DNA of 63,537 bases from JAUWKC01 sp035529895 (GTDB lineage Bacteria; Planctomycetota; Phycisphaerae; Sedimentisphaerales; Anaerobacaceae), in NCBI GenBank assembly GCA_035529895.1, contig DATKVV010000033.1, positions 1 to 63,537 on the forward strand, written 5' to 3'. Positions within the stretch are counted from its first letter, which is position 1, and the number at the start of each line of letters is the position of its first letter. This document shows positions 18,283-27,543 of this stretch, in pieces. The notes below the pieces were generated by a model that had not been told where the DNA came from, did no database searches, and saw nothing but the letters and a program-made list of their open reading frames with translations. The position numbers and the translations under genes are program-made.

Positions 18283-18418
18283 TCATCTTATCGCTCAGCG
18301 CGACGTTGCGCCGGAAACCGCAAGGCGAAAAATGCCCGGCCCTTTATGGTCATACATCTTATGCTCATAATCCTGATATGCTCTTGTCTTGCCACCCCAA
18401 ATTTGGCAAAATAAAGAG

Positions 18419-18447
18419 TTGACAATCATCCGGGGCGATGGTAGGCT
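18419..18447 (+). promoter_or_regulatory. Probable promoter of the SH3-domain protein gene
   Basis: A perfect TTGACA (18419-18424) is followed after 17 bases by TAGGCT (18442-18447), a weak -10. Transcription would begin near 18455, 60 bases before the chosen ATG. Confidence 0.55.
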
Positions 18448-18514
18448 CAAACGCGTCAAATCGTTTGGCGTTAGAGCGTCGTTGTATGGAAACTTATTTT
18501 TGGGGAGCAAAAAA

Positions 18515-19708
18515 ATGGAAGCTCGAATCAACCTCATAATTTCTTCTGTAATTTTTGTCGTAGGCCCGGTGTGCGTAGGTTTTGCGCAGGAAGGCACGGT
18601 ACTCGGTGAGGATGCCAATGCTGTTAGTGTGCCGGCTTATCCATACGTGGCGCAGATTACCGCGGATGATGTCTACTATCGCTCAGGTGCAGGCACGAAT
18701 TACTACCCGTGCGGCAGACTGAAAAAGGGCGATAAAGTGACGGTGGTGGGCGGCGAGTTCGGATGGTCTCGTATCGTTCCGCCGGCCGGGAGTTTTTCGT
18801 GGGTTTCAACGCAGTATGTGACTGTTGACCCCCAGAACGCCGGTGTCGGGACGATTACGGGCAATTCTGTCCGCGTGTATGTGGGGTCTGAATATACCGA
18901 CCTGATACACTCAACCACGCCGGAGTTGAAGCTCAACAGGGGTGATAAGGTCAAATTGACAGGCGAGCAGAACAGCGGGTACTATAAGATTGCGCCTCCG
19001 GCCGGTTCGTATCGCTGGGTAAGCACCAAATACACCGAGCCTGTCAGTCCGTCTGTGGAAAGGCCGGAGCCTGTGATAGCACCGCCCGAGGCTCCTGTCA
19101 CTACCGCTCCTGGTGCTCCCACAGCTCCGGGCGGGGATACCGGCCCGGCGGTGGTTCCGACAAGGATTCCTGACGAGGCCGGCTGGCTCCAAGAGTATTA
19201 CGCTTTGGAAAAGCGGATCGAGGCTGAGCGGGCCAAACCTGTGATGGAGCAGGATTACGCAGGCATAAAGAAAGGTCTGCTGGAGGTCGCCAGCGACAAG
19301 CAGGCCGGTAAGGCGGCAAGGTATTCGCAGTTTGCACTCAAACAGGTAGAGCGTTTTGAGCTTGCGCTGGAGGTGGCCAAAACGGTTCAACTGCAGAATA
19401 CACAATTGCAGCACAGTACGGAGAATATAGCCAAAGCGAGGGCCAAGAGGCTGGCAGATGTTAAAGAGCTGGGCAGATTTGTGGTTATGGGGCGACTTCA
19501 ATTCTTTACGACTTATGGGCCCGGTCACTATCGGATACTCGATGATTCGGGCAAGACCCTTTGTTATGCGTTGCCGAGCGGCCCGGTTTCGCTGAGCAAT
19601 CTCGGGAAGCTGGTGGGGCGAAAGGTTGGTTTGGTCGGAACGGTCGAGCCTCATGTTCAGACGGCGGGGGCTCTTGTACGATTTACAGAGATTGTTGAGC
19701 TGGACTGA
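18515..19708 (+). CDS. Secreted protein with two bacterial SH3 domains
   Basis: The 397-residue protein has a signal peptide (MEARINLIISSVIFVVGP, ending FAQ near residue 26) and two SH3b-type domains: one from YVAQITADDVYYRSGAG to the W-S-R-I and WVSTQYV motifs (about 45-115), the second ending WVSTKYTEP (about 120-185). A Pro-rich linker (190-225) and a helical region (230-320) follow, then a compact C-terminal beta domain with a GRLQFFTTYGPGHYRILDD segment. Bacterial SH3 domains usually bind peptidoglycan or peptides, so a cell-envelope role is likely. The start is the ATG behind GGGGAG; an upstream extension to 18389 would place the start before the promoter. Confidence 0.8.
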   Translation: MEARINLIISSVIFVVGPVCVGFAQEGTVLGEDANAVSVPAYPYVAQITADDVYYRSGAGTNYYPCGRLKKGDKVTVVGGEFGWSRIVPPAGSFSWVSTQYVTVDPQNAGVGTITGNSVRVYVGSEYTDLIHSTTPELKLNRGDKVKLTGEQNSGYYKIAPPAGSYRWVSTKYTEPVSPSVERPEPVIAPPEAPVTTAPGAPTAPGGDTGPAVVPTRIPDEAGWLQEYYALEKRIEAERAKPVMEQDYAGIKKGLLEVASDKQAGKAARYSQFALKQVERFELALEVAKTVQLQNTQLQHSTENIAKARAKRLADVKELGRFVVMGRLQFFTTYGPGHYRILDDSGKTLCYALPSGPVSLSNLGKLVGRKVGLVGTVEPHVQTAGALVRFTEIVELD

Positions 19709-19925
19709 GCGGCCGAAAAGGCCACTGTGTCTGCCGGGCTCGCCTGTTATCAGGTGCATGGGCGCCTTGCTCAGGTGGAGAATTTGTAGGGCTCTTTTGG
19801 GCAGACAGGAATGGGCCGTGGGCAGCAGGATTTTGGTTTTTTTGGGGGGAGGGCTATTTTTGTCAATTTCTGCATTTTTTCGAAAAAAACCCATTACTTC
19901 AAGGGTTATTTCAGCAAGTTTTTTG

Positions 19926-19955
19926 TTGACGGGACGGCAGGGAATTTGGTATAAG
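19926..19955 (+). promoter_or_regulatory. Promoter of the LamG/dockerin secreted gene
   Basis: TTGACG (19926-19931) and TATAAG (19950-19955) are spaced by 18 bases. The predicted start near 19962 leaves an untranslated leader of about 280 bases. The stretch 19709-19925 before it holds no gene; a small GGCC-GAAAA-GGCC hairpin near 19711 is the only structure noticed. Confidence 0.6.
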
Positions 19956-19961
19956 TGAACT

Positions 19962-20240
19962 TGGCGGAGTATATCGATTGTGCGCGAGAGGTCTTGCTTG
20001 TTTTTTGCCAGGCGGTTTGGCGCGCAGTATAAAGCGAGCAATTCCTGCGGCCGTTGGCGACATACTCAAATAGCTTTCTGTTTTTGAGGTGGCGAGGGTG
20101 AAATAAGCAGTTCCAAATTGTTTTTGCCAGGCGTAAGTTAAGATGGTGAAGGTACGGACGCTTGCGATAAAGCATAGGGCTCTCGGCATTTGGCCGGAGT
20201 GAAATATTAGATATAGTTCAATTTCGAAAGGAGGACTATT
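19962..20240 (+). other. Long 5' leader of the LamG/dockerin secreted gene
   Basis: About 280 bases lie between the predicted transcription start and the ATG. No open frame with a ribosome site was found except the AAAGGAGG of the gene itself. The sequence does not resemble the duplicated leader at 9891-10173. Confidence 0.4.
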
Positions 20241-23200
20241 ATGTGCAGGAGAATGTTTTTTTTAATTTGTGTGGCTTTGGTTGGTGCGGCCGGGACTGCG
20301 TTTGCCGGCGCCGGTCCTGCCGGCTGGTGGAAGTTTGACACAGGAACGGGCACCATCGCCTATGATTCGAGCGGCAACAACTTCAATGGGACAATAGCTG
20401 AAAATGTCTTTTGGGTTCCCGGCTACGTCGGGCCATACGCATTGAACTTTGTGAGCGGCTATGTCTCCATACCAGACAACGCCAAACTAAGACCGAACCG
20501 GCTGACGTGGTCGCTGTGGATTAATCTGCCGGCGCCTCAGGAATCCTATACGAGGATAATTCAGAAAGGCAATGACAACAGTGAGACGTATACTATCGGG
20601 ATAGGCGGCCTGCATCCGGACTTCTCGATGGCCTACGCCTGTGACGATGACGTTTGCGGGAAGGGTGTGGGCTTTGTGGGTAACCTATGGACTGATGAAT
20701 GGATTCATATTGCGGGGGTGTACGATGGAAATGCTTTGAGCGTCTATTTGAACAGTGAGCTTAACAACTCGAACACAACAGGTGAGTTCACACCGCTGCA
20801 GAGTGGCGGCGTGTTGGCGGTAGGCGCACGGGCGCCCGACTGGAGCAGGCGTTTGATGGCGAGCGTGGACGACCTGCGCATCTACGATTACAATATGACA
20901 GCGGACGAAATTCGGGAACTTTATTGGGAAGTCAGGAACCCTCGCTGGGCGGACTACCCCAGCCCCGAAAACTATGCCGAAGATGTCGACCCGAATGCCG
21001 TGCTGAGCTGGATGCCGGGAGAAGGGGCGACCTGGCACGATGTATACCTGGGCACTAACTTCAACGATGTCAACAATGCCACCACTGTAGTACAACTGGG
21101 CGTGTACGTAGGTCGGCAGGAGCCGAACCGCTGTCCGGCGGGCATTCTTGAATTAGGCCAGACTTACTACTGGCGCATTGACGAGGCAGAGACGGCCCTT
21201 GATCCTGACCCGTTGAAGGGCAAAGTGTGGACTTTCACGATTGACGAGGGCAAAGCTCGTAACCCTGACCCGGGCAACTGGGATTTCTGTATGCCCATGA
21301 ATAAGAAGGTTAGCTGGGCCGCCGGACCTCTTGCGGTCGAGCACGACGTGTACTTCGGGACCGATTTTAACGACGTCGATGACGCCGACACAACTACTTT
21401 GGACGTTTACAAAGGCACGTATGCTGTTGACCATAATTATTACGACCCCGGACCGCTTGAAAAGGGGGCCGTTTACCATTGGCGGGTCGACGAGGTCAGC
21501 GACAAGGTCGTCAAGGGAAACGTCTGGAGCTTCGGCATCGAAAGCCGGATTTGCCTGAAGGTGGACCTTGCGCTGACAGAGTGCCCGGACACAAACATCA
21601 TCAGACCGGAAACGGCGAAACCAGGGTGGTGGCACTGGGCCACCGGGCGATGGGCTGATCTATACAGTCATGACTGTGCCTGGGCCTGTGAACAGTTTCC
21701 CTGTCCCAACGGCATTGGCGACTCCGGCATCGATGCCGCAATAACTCAGACCAACGAAGGCGATGGAGGCATGAAGGTGAGCGGTTTGATAAGTGCCCTG
21801 GGTGGCGGGATGTGTCCCTGGGGATCACCAATTTACGACCCCATTTGCAATAGCTGGTACCAGGCCATTGACTGGCCCGATGTTAAGCCGCATATCCAGC
21901 TTGCATTTCACCATTTGGTTCCCGGTATATACAGGCTGTACAGCTACCACAACCATTTCGCCTGCGAGAGACTCGGTGGCGATGACCCTTCGCCGGTTCG
22001 TTGCACGTGCAAATGCGACGTCGCACCACCGATGCCCTTTGTAGGGGCCATGTCGGTCAAAGATGCAAGATACCTGCCTTTTGCGGAAGCGGATTCTTTC
22101 CAGAAGCTTACGCTCACCGACTGGGTTACGGGTCCTTTTGCTGAAGGAGTTACTTCATTGCAGAATGCTTACGACGTGCAGGTGCAACAGGTTACCTCGG
22201 ATAATGAGCTTGTGCCTTCACTGATTAAGTTCGCGACGGATGGCTCTCCCGTGCTGGTGCTGTATCAGGCCGGGTGTTGCGTGTGTGATCACCTTCACGG
22301 CGACGAACGGTGCGGTGGACGAGGGATTTTGAATGCGTTCGTACTGCAGCTTGTAAAGGAGCTTCTGCAGGCTTACAAGCCCAGCCCGGAGGACGCCAGT
22401 GAGAATGTGCGTCCGGACGTGCTGCTGAGCTGGAAGGCTGGCGGCCGTGTGGTTTCCCACGAAGTCTACCTTGGGACGAATCATGACAGCGTCAAGAACG
22501 CGACGACCTCTTCTGCCGAGCATAAGGCGACGCTGCCGGCGGCCCAGACCAGCTACGACCCGTGCGGTCTGACGCTGGGCAAGACTTACTACTGGCGGGT
22601 AGATGAGGTCAATGAAGGAACGGCCGGCAGCCCCTGGACAGGCGATGTCTGGAGCTTCACGGTTATGGACAGTATAGGGATAGAGGATTTCGAGATATAC
22701 ACCATAGATAACATATATGATACGTGGAAGGACGGCTACATTAACGGGAGCGGCGCGGCGATTTGGCTGGCCCGTATTAACGGGCTTCCACCTGAGCCGG
22801 CGCATGGCGGCCTTCAGTCGCTGGGCTACTGGTACAACAACGCCTATGTGTATTATTCCGAGGCCTTCCGCAGAATCTATGACCCGTGTGACTGGAGCTC
22901 CTTCGGCGTGAAAGTCCTGAAGCTGTGGTTCTATGGCGACCCGCTTAACGAGCTGAAAGACAACGACGGTATGTATGTGGCTGTCAAGGACAAGGCAGGC
23001 CATTATGCGCAGGACAGGTACGCCGACGCCAACGATATGAACGACATTAAGGTTGCCGAATGGCATGAGTGGTGTATCGACCTGCAGCATTTGGCTGATG
23101 GCGGCGTACAGTTGGCCGATGTCAACGACCTCTACATAGGCTTTGGCGACGTGAACAATACGCAACCCGGCAGCATGGGCTATGGTGTGTACTTTGACGA

Positions 23201-23597
23201 TATCGCGCTCCACCCGGCGGTTCAGGTTGAGGTTGAGTGCTACGCCGGGATGCTGGATTATGTCCAGTGGGCGCTTGTCGGTAAGCCCGAGTGCTGGTGC
23301 TACCCGAGACAGTGCCTCGGCGATTGCGACGGCCTGCCGTACGGTAAGAGCAACTACTGGGTGGCAATCCCTGACTTGACATGCCTGAAAGATGCCTGGA
23401 ACAAGCCTATTGAGCAGTTGGTTGGCAACCAGATTTGTGCCGACTTTGACCATCTGCCGTATAGCAAGAACAACTATCGGGTCTCGATCCCTGACTTGGG
23501 AATCCTGAAAAACAACTGGAATCTTCCAGGTGGGCCTGCTGGAACGTGCCTGCCAGGGAATCGTAACCCGCCGCCATTTATCCCATTACTGAGGTAG
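20241..23597 (+). CDS. Secreted LamG protein with Y-H-N module and C-terminal dockerin-like repeats
   Basis: The 1118-residue protein has a signal peptide (MCRRMFFLICVALVGAAG, ending TAFA near residue 22) behind a strong AAAGGAGG. Modules: LamG/concanavalin-like domain (28-228, GWWKFDTGTGTIAYDSSG), two FN3-like repeats with H-D-V-Y-L/F-G-T and YYWRIDE motifs (235-435), a long Y-H-N module (437-705, KPGWWHWATGRWAD and LYSYHNHF), another FN3-like repeat (710-810), a beta-sandwich starting IEDFEIY (813-990) and two dockerin-like repeats with GDCDGLPYGKSNYWVAIPDL and a matching second copy (about 1028-1095). It is probably displayed on or assembled at the cell surface; no catalytic domain is evident. 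Confidence 0.85.
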   Translation: MCRRMFFLICVALVGAAGTAFAGAGPAGWWKFDTGTGTIAYDSSGNNFNGTIAENVFWVPGYVGPYALNFVSGYVSIPDNAKLRPNRLTWSLWINLPAPQESYTRIIQKGNDNSETYTIGIGGLHPDFSMAYACDDDVCGKGVGFVGNLWTDEWIHIAGVYDGNALSVYLNSELNNSNTTGEFTPLQSGGVLAVGARAPDWSRRLMASVDDLRIYDYNMTADEIRELYWEVRNPRWADYPSPENYAEDVDPNAVLSWMPGEGATWHDVYLGTNFNDVNNATTVVQLGVYVGRQEPNRCPAGILELGQTYYWRIDEAETALDPDPLKGKVWTFTIDEGKARNPDPGNWDFCMPMNKKVSWAAGPLAVEHDVYFGTDFNDVDDADTTTLDVYKGTYAVDHNYYDPGPLEKGAVYHWRVDEVSDKVVKGNVWSFGIESRICLKVDLALTECPDTNIIRPETAKPGWWHWATGRWADLYSHDCAWACEQFPCPNGIGDSGIDAAITQTNEGDGGMKVSGLISALGGGMCPWGSPIYDPICNSWYQAIDWPDVKPHIQLAFHHLVPGIYRLYSYHNHFACERLGGDDPSPVRCTCKCDVAPPMPFVGAMSVKDARYLPFAEADSFQKLTLTDWVTGPFAEGVTSLQNAYDVQVQQVTSDNELVPSLIKFATDGSPVLVLYQAGCCVCDHLHGDERCGGRGILNAFVLQLVKELLQAYKPSPEDASENVRPDVLLSWKAGGRVVSHEVYLGTNHDSVKNATTSSAEHKATLPAAQTSYDPCGLTLGKTYYWRVDEVNEGTAGSPWTGDVWSFTVMDSIGIEDFEIYTIDNIYDTWKDGYINGSGAAIWLARINGLPPEPAHGGLQSLGYWYNNAYVYYSEAFRRIYDPCDWSSFGVKVLKLWFYGDPLNELKDNDGMYVAVKDKAGHYAQDRYADANDMNDIKVAEWHEWCIDLQHLADGGVQLADVNDLYIGFGDVNNTQPGSMGYGVYFDDIALHPAVQVEVECYAGMLDYVQWALVGKPECWCYPRQCLGDCDGLPYGKSNYWVAIPDLTCLKDAWNKPIEQLVGNQICADFDHLPYSKNNYRVSIPDLGILKNNWNLPGGPAGTCLPGNRNPPPFIPLLR

Positions 23598-23699
23598 TAG
23601 TGACTTTCATAGTGAGCAAGGATTGATTTGGCAAGCATAAATGCAGTTTAGAACATCTAACGTTCGACCAAGGCTTTTTTCGAGCGAGAAGATGACAAA

Positions 23700-23729
23700 G
23701 AGGCAGGTCTTTTGACCTGCCTCTTTTTT
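23700..23729 (+). terminator. Rho-independent terminator
   Basis: GAGGCAGGTC (23700-23709) pairs perfectly with GACCTGCCTC (23714-23723) around TTTT and is followed by six T. Confidence 0.92.
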
Positions 23730-23792
23730 CGTACGGCGAGGGGTCAAAACACGTTTTTCAGCCCTGCCATGGCAATTGTTAAAAAATTTTAC

Positions 23793-23822
23793 TTGACAGT
23801 TGAATGGCATCTATGGTATAAA
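23793..23822 (+). promoter_or_regulatory. Strong promoter of the fourth secreted gene
   Basis: Perfect TTGACA (23793-23798) and TATAAA (23817-23822) are spaced by 18 bases. Transcription would begin near 23829, about 370 bases before the ATG at 24198. Confidence 0.75.
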
Positions 23823-23828
23823 TGGGCA

Positions 23829-24197
23829 TAGCCAAATCAGTGGAATTTTGGTCGTACGAAGCGTCTATGCGTGTAATTGTCGGGAAGTGGGTTGGAGAAC
23901 ACTACACTGGGCTCTGTGCCACAGGGTAGGTCTTTTAAATGTTGTGAGCCACGCGAAGGATTAGTCGCTGAAGCGAGGAGGACAAAAGCCAAGGGACAAG
24001 AGCTGTTTCTGTACGCCCCAGCGGAAGACGACTTTTGGCCATATTACTGCACTGCAAACTGCCTGAGGCAGGGACAAAGCACGGACTAGGCAGGTGCGTT
24101 GGGCTGTTTTTGAAGACGATAGATACTTCCGAGACATCGTTTGTACTCGGTTGAGGTAGCGCAATGTTATTACCAGGTTTTTTTAAGGAGATGTATT
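23829..24197 (+). other. Long 5' leader of the fourth secreted gene
   Basis: This leader of about 370 bases has no convincing coding frame. A short frame from 23877 lacks a ribosome site. The 3' end carries AAGGAG 7 bases before the ATG. It is not obviously related in sequence to the other leaders. Confidence 0.4.
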
Positions 24198-27191
24198 ATG
24201 TGTCATAACAACAAATTGAGTTTGATGATTTCACTTGTTTTAGTTGTACTGCTGGCCAATGTCGCTTCGGCTGTCTATCTGCGAGTGGATTGGGCCTACC
24301 CCATTGCCAATCCCAGCGAGCCCAACCATGTAATACGAAATCAAAGAACTGCCGAGCCAGGCTGGTATCCATTCACTGGCGGCAATTGGGACCTGTCGCG
24401 TCATGACGGCTTGTGGGCCGTTGGCTGGGGCAATTATAACCCCTCCGGCATCGAGGGTTCAGGCGTTGACGTGCATGCTACTGTCGGTTATGAGGGAGAT
24501 GCGTCCTTGAAGGTCCTGGGCATGACTTTTATGGGTGACGGCCAAGAGCCCAGCGGCGTGCCGCCCGACGGTGACAACCAAATTGCCAATTCATTCTACA
24601 TCAGCCACCGACACTGGGGCGACGAGCCAAACGACCCGAACGACCCGTATATACCGCCGAGGTCATCTCGTCCCTCTGCAGGCAGCATTTTTATGAGGTT
24701 TAAAGGAGGCGGACTGGTGAAGGGCGATTACACCTTGACCACCTACCACAATTGCCCTAACAACATTGACCGAGATAAGCTCTCACCGGACTACCCTACA
24801 AACGGGGACTGGTATTGCGACCCAAATTATGAGGGCCACATTTGCGACGTGATCCCATGGATCAAGGTCGGCGGCGACGGCGTTACCCAAAAGGTCACGC
24901 CCGAGAACGTACAAATCCAGCACGTAACCACGGATGCCGGTCTTGTGCCCGCGGTGACCAAGTTCTATTACAGCGGCGTTGAAGATGTGAATGTCTGGAT
25001 TTGCTCTCCCTGGGGCGGCGACCCCAGAGTAGGCGGTGCTGCAGTCATCAACGCCTTTATCCTCGATGGCGGTGACCCCAATATGGCCACTTACCCGAGG
25101 CCCGGAAGCGGTGCGGTCAACATCCACCCGGCGGCCAAGATTATATGGAAGGGGGGACTAAATGCGGCCAAGCACGATGTGTACTTCAGCAGCAATTTCG
25201 ACGATGTCAACGACGGCATTGCACTGGCAAGCGACAACCAGGACGCCAATGAATATGACCCGCCGGGCAATCTTACATTGGGCACGACTTACTACTGGCG
25301 GATTGACGAGGTCAACGGCGCCCAGGTGTGGCCGGGCATGGTCTGGGAGTTCACCATTGACGAGGGAAAGGCCAAGGACCCCAACACCTTCCTGCCCGGT
25401 CTGAACCCCGGTCTGCCGCAGAGCAAGACTCTGGCCTGGAAGCCGGGGACGTTTGCGACTTCGCACGATTTGTATTTGGGGGCCGATTTCGATGACGTAA
25501 ACGACGCCAACACCACTTCGCCGGAGTTCATAGGCAATTTTGTAATGACGCCCGGCAATGACGCCAATATCTATCAGATTCCGGACCTCCTTACCTTAGG
25601 CGAGTCTTACTATTGGCGTGTGGATGAGCATAATTCTGTCTACGGAGACAGCAAAGGGAACATATGGAGCTTTTCGATACCGAACTATCTGGTTATTGAT
25701 GATTTCGAGTCCTACAATGAGGCTGACAACCTGCTGACCGACACCTGGTCGGACGGCATACGCTTCGTGCCGCCGTACTATTTTGAGTACGTCAACGGCG
25801 CAATAATCTCCCTGTCGTATTCGCAGGCAGAACCGGCTCAGCCGGCCAGGAATAAGCAGGGCTTGTGGTATTTTTACATGAATAATGGCAGCTCGGACAC
25901 GCCTTATTACTCCGAGGCCGAGCGTGAATTCGAGCCGCCGCGAGACTGGACGCTCTACAATATCAAGGCGCTGGTGCTATATTTCTACGGCGACCCAACT
26001 TCGGACGCCAACGTTCCGTACAACCAGATGTATGTGACCTTGGGAGACAAGACGCAAAAGAAGGTTCACAGGATCAACTACGGCTACGGTGCCGGACAGG
26101 ACATGAACGACATTCGCGAAGAAGAATGGCACGAGTGGAACCTTGACCTGCAGGACTTCGCGGACGCCGGCGTGGACATAACCGACGTCAACAAGATCAT
26201 TATCGGCTTTGGCGACAGGGACAGCAATGTACCTGGCGGCACAGGCGAGATATTCTTCGACGATATCCGGCTGTACCTCAGCAGGTGCGTGCCCTTGATT
26301 TCGAAACCGTACGCCGATTTGAGCGGTGATTGTATTGTTGACTTTGCCGATGTCAGGATGCTGGTAGAGGACTGGCTTGAGACGGACAGAATGGTTGAGA
26401 TTACGCCCCCCGGTCCGATGAAGGCGCGTTACGGATTTAATGAGACTTCCGGACTGATCGCCCATGATTCTTCCGGCAACAGCTACGATGGAACGGTGAT
26501 AGATGGGGCGCCTATCTGGGACCCGAACGGCAAGTACGGCGGCTGCCTCAACTTCGACGAGACGTACGGGGTATTAATTCCAGCCGCCATCTTCAGCGAT
26601 ATCAATGAGGCGATAACCGTTTCGGTGTGGGTGAACGGCGACCAGTATCAGCGCGAGGTCACGAACGTCATACTGCAGGCCGGCCTTAATGACCCTAATC
26701 ACCACTTTTTGGTGAGCATATACACCCAGTGGCAGGACGGGCAAGTAGAATTCAGAACCGGATATGACGACGATGCTGGCGAGTCGTGGGATGACGCAGA
26801 ACTTGAAGACTGGGCGGGCCAGTGGAATCACTATGCTTTTGTCTCGGATACTACCAGAAACTTCCAGGGAATTTATCATAACGGCAAGCTCGTGGCTGAA
26901 GGGACGACAACGGCGTTGATGGGTGGTGTAACCGTTGCGAAGATCGGTACGGCGACGGACCGCGTGCACGACCAATACATAGGCAGGCTCGACGACTTGC
27001 AGATTTTCAACTACGGTCTGTCTGAATCCGAGATTGCGTACCTTGTTACCGGCGGCAGCGGGCCTTTGTATCTGCCGCTCGAATCGGCCGTCAATTTATA
27101 CGACAACGAGGCGCCCCCCTTTAGAGCAATCAACTTCAGGGACTTGGCGGTGATTGCCAATAGCTGGCTTGACAAGGTGTATTGGCCGTAA
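24198..27191 (+). CDS. Secreted Y-H-N/FN3/LamG protein with a split dockerin-like module
   Basis: The 997-residue protein starts at the ATG behind AAGGAG and has a signal peptide (MCHNNKLSLMISLVLVVLL, ending ASA near residue 24). Modules: a Y-H-N module directly after the signal (25-290; EPGWYPFTGGNWD, LTTYHNC and INAFILDGG), two FN3-like repeats (295-495, YYWRIDEVNG), a beta-sandwich starting VIDDFESYNEADN (500-690), one dockerin-like repeat (GDCIVDFADVRMLVEDWLE, 710-730), a LamG domain (740-950) and a second dockerin-like half at the very end (INFRDLAVIANSWLD). It therefore contains the same kinds of parts as its upstream neighbour in another order. No catalytic domain is recognisable. Confidence 0.85.
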   Translation: MCHNNKLSLMISLVLVVLLANVASAVYLRVDWAYPIANPSEPNHVIRNQRTAEPGWYPFTGGNWDLSRHDGLWAVGWGNYNPSGIEGSGVDVHATVGYEGDASLKVLGMTFMGDGQEPSGVPPDGDNQIANSFYISHRHWGDEPNDPNDPYIPPRSSRPSAGSIFMRFKGGGLVKGDYTLTTYHNCPNNIDRDKLSPDYPTNGDWYCDPNYEGHICDVIPWIKVGGDGVTQKVTPENVQIQHVTTDAGLVPAVTKFYYSGVEDVNVWICSPWGGDPRVGGAAVINAFILDGGDPNMATYPRPGSGAVNIHPAAKIIWKGGLNAAKHDVYFSSNFDDVNDGIALASDNQDANEYDPPGNLTLGTTYYWRIDEVNGAQVWPGMVWEFTIDEGKAKDPNTFLPGLNPGLPQSKTLAWKPGTFATSHDLYLGADFDDVNDANTTSPEFIGNFVMTPGNDANIYQIPDLLTLGESYYWRVDEHNSVYGDSKGNIWSFSIPNYLVIDDFESYNEADNLLTDTWSDGIRFVPPYYFEYVNGAIISLSYSQAEPAQPARNKQGLWYFYMNNGSSDTPYYSEAEREFEPPRDWTLYNIKALVLYFYGDPTSDANVPYNQMYVTLGDKTQKKVHRINYGYGAGQDMNDIREEEWHEWNLDLQDFADAGVDITDVNKIIIGFGDRDSNVPGGTGEIFFDDIRLYLSRCVPLISKPYADLSGDCIVDFADVRMLVEDWLETDRMVEITPPGPMKARYGFNETSGLIAHDSSGNSYDGTVIDGAPIWDPNGKYGGCLNFDETYGVLIPAAIFSDINEAITVSVWVNGDQYQREVTNVILQAGLNDPNHHFLVSIYTQWQDGQVEFRTGYDDDAGESWDDAELEDWAGQWNHYAFVSDTTRNFQGIYHNGKLVAEGTTTALMGGVTVAKIGTATDRVHDQYIGRLDDLQIFNYGLSESEIAYLVTGGSGPLYLPLESAVNLYDNEAPPFRAINFRDLAVIANSWLDKVYWP

Positions 27192-27235
27192 CCTACGGCT
27201 GATACATAGTTGCAGCAGTTGAGTTTGGAAAAATT

Positions 27236-27276
27236 CGGGGCCTGTACCGATTAGTTCGGTGCAGGCCCCGGTTATT
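27236..27276 (+). terminator. Terminator-like hairpin after the fourth secreted gene
   Basis: A 15-bp stem (27236-27250 with 27256-27270, one G-U pair) around TTAGT is followed by GTTATTTC. The T-tract is short, but the stem is very stable and 45 bases behind the stop codon. Confidence 0.8.
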
Positions 27277-27419
27277 TCAAAATGGGCGGGCCCCGATGGA
27301 ATCCACAACATGAAGATTTGTTAGGCGCGTTTGCGAGGGGGGCGGTAGTATGAGTAACGATCGGTGAAATTGGGCCGGTCGTGTAGGCGCCTTTCGTGAT
27401 GACAGTCTCCAATTTGGGT

Positions 27420-27448
27420 TTGCAAAAGCGGGGAATCTACGTTATAAA
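27420..27448 (+). promoter_or_regulatory. Probable promoter of the rhamnose operon
   Basis: TTGCAA (27420-27425) and TATAAA (27443-27448) are spaced by 17 bases. Transcription would start near 27455, about 90 bases before rhaB. The -35 lies within a small palindrome TTTGCAAA (27419-27426), which could be an operator half or chance. No regulator gene is adjacent. Confidence 0.55.
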
Positions 27449-27543
27449 ATTGTCTCTCTCAGCAGTGCTAACCGGGACAAGAGCAGCGTTTGTCGGTTAT
27501 TGCGAGCGGGAAATTGGGAAACGATTTTTCAGACAGGTTGGCA

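Noticed and set aside
11588..23453. Long minus-strand open frames inside the secreted-protein genes (for example 484 and 411 codons)
   Set aside because: They are antisense to genes with signal peptides, repeats and known domains, lack ribosome sites and have no recognisable domains; they arise from the codon bias of the plus-strand genes.
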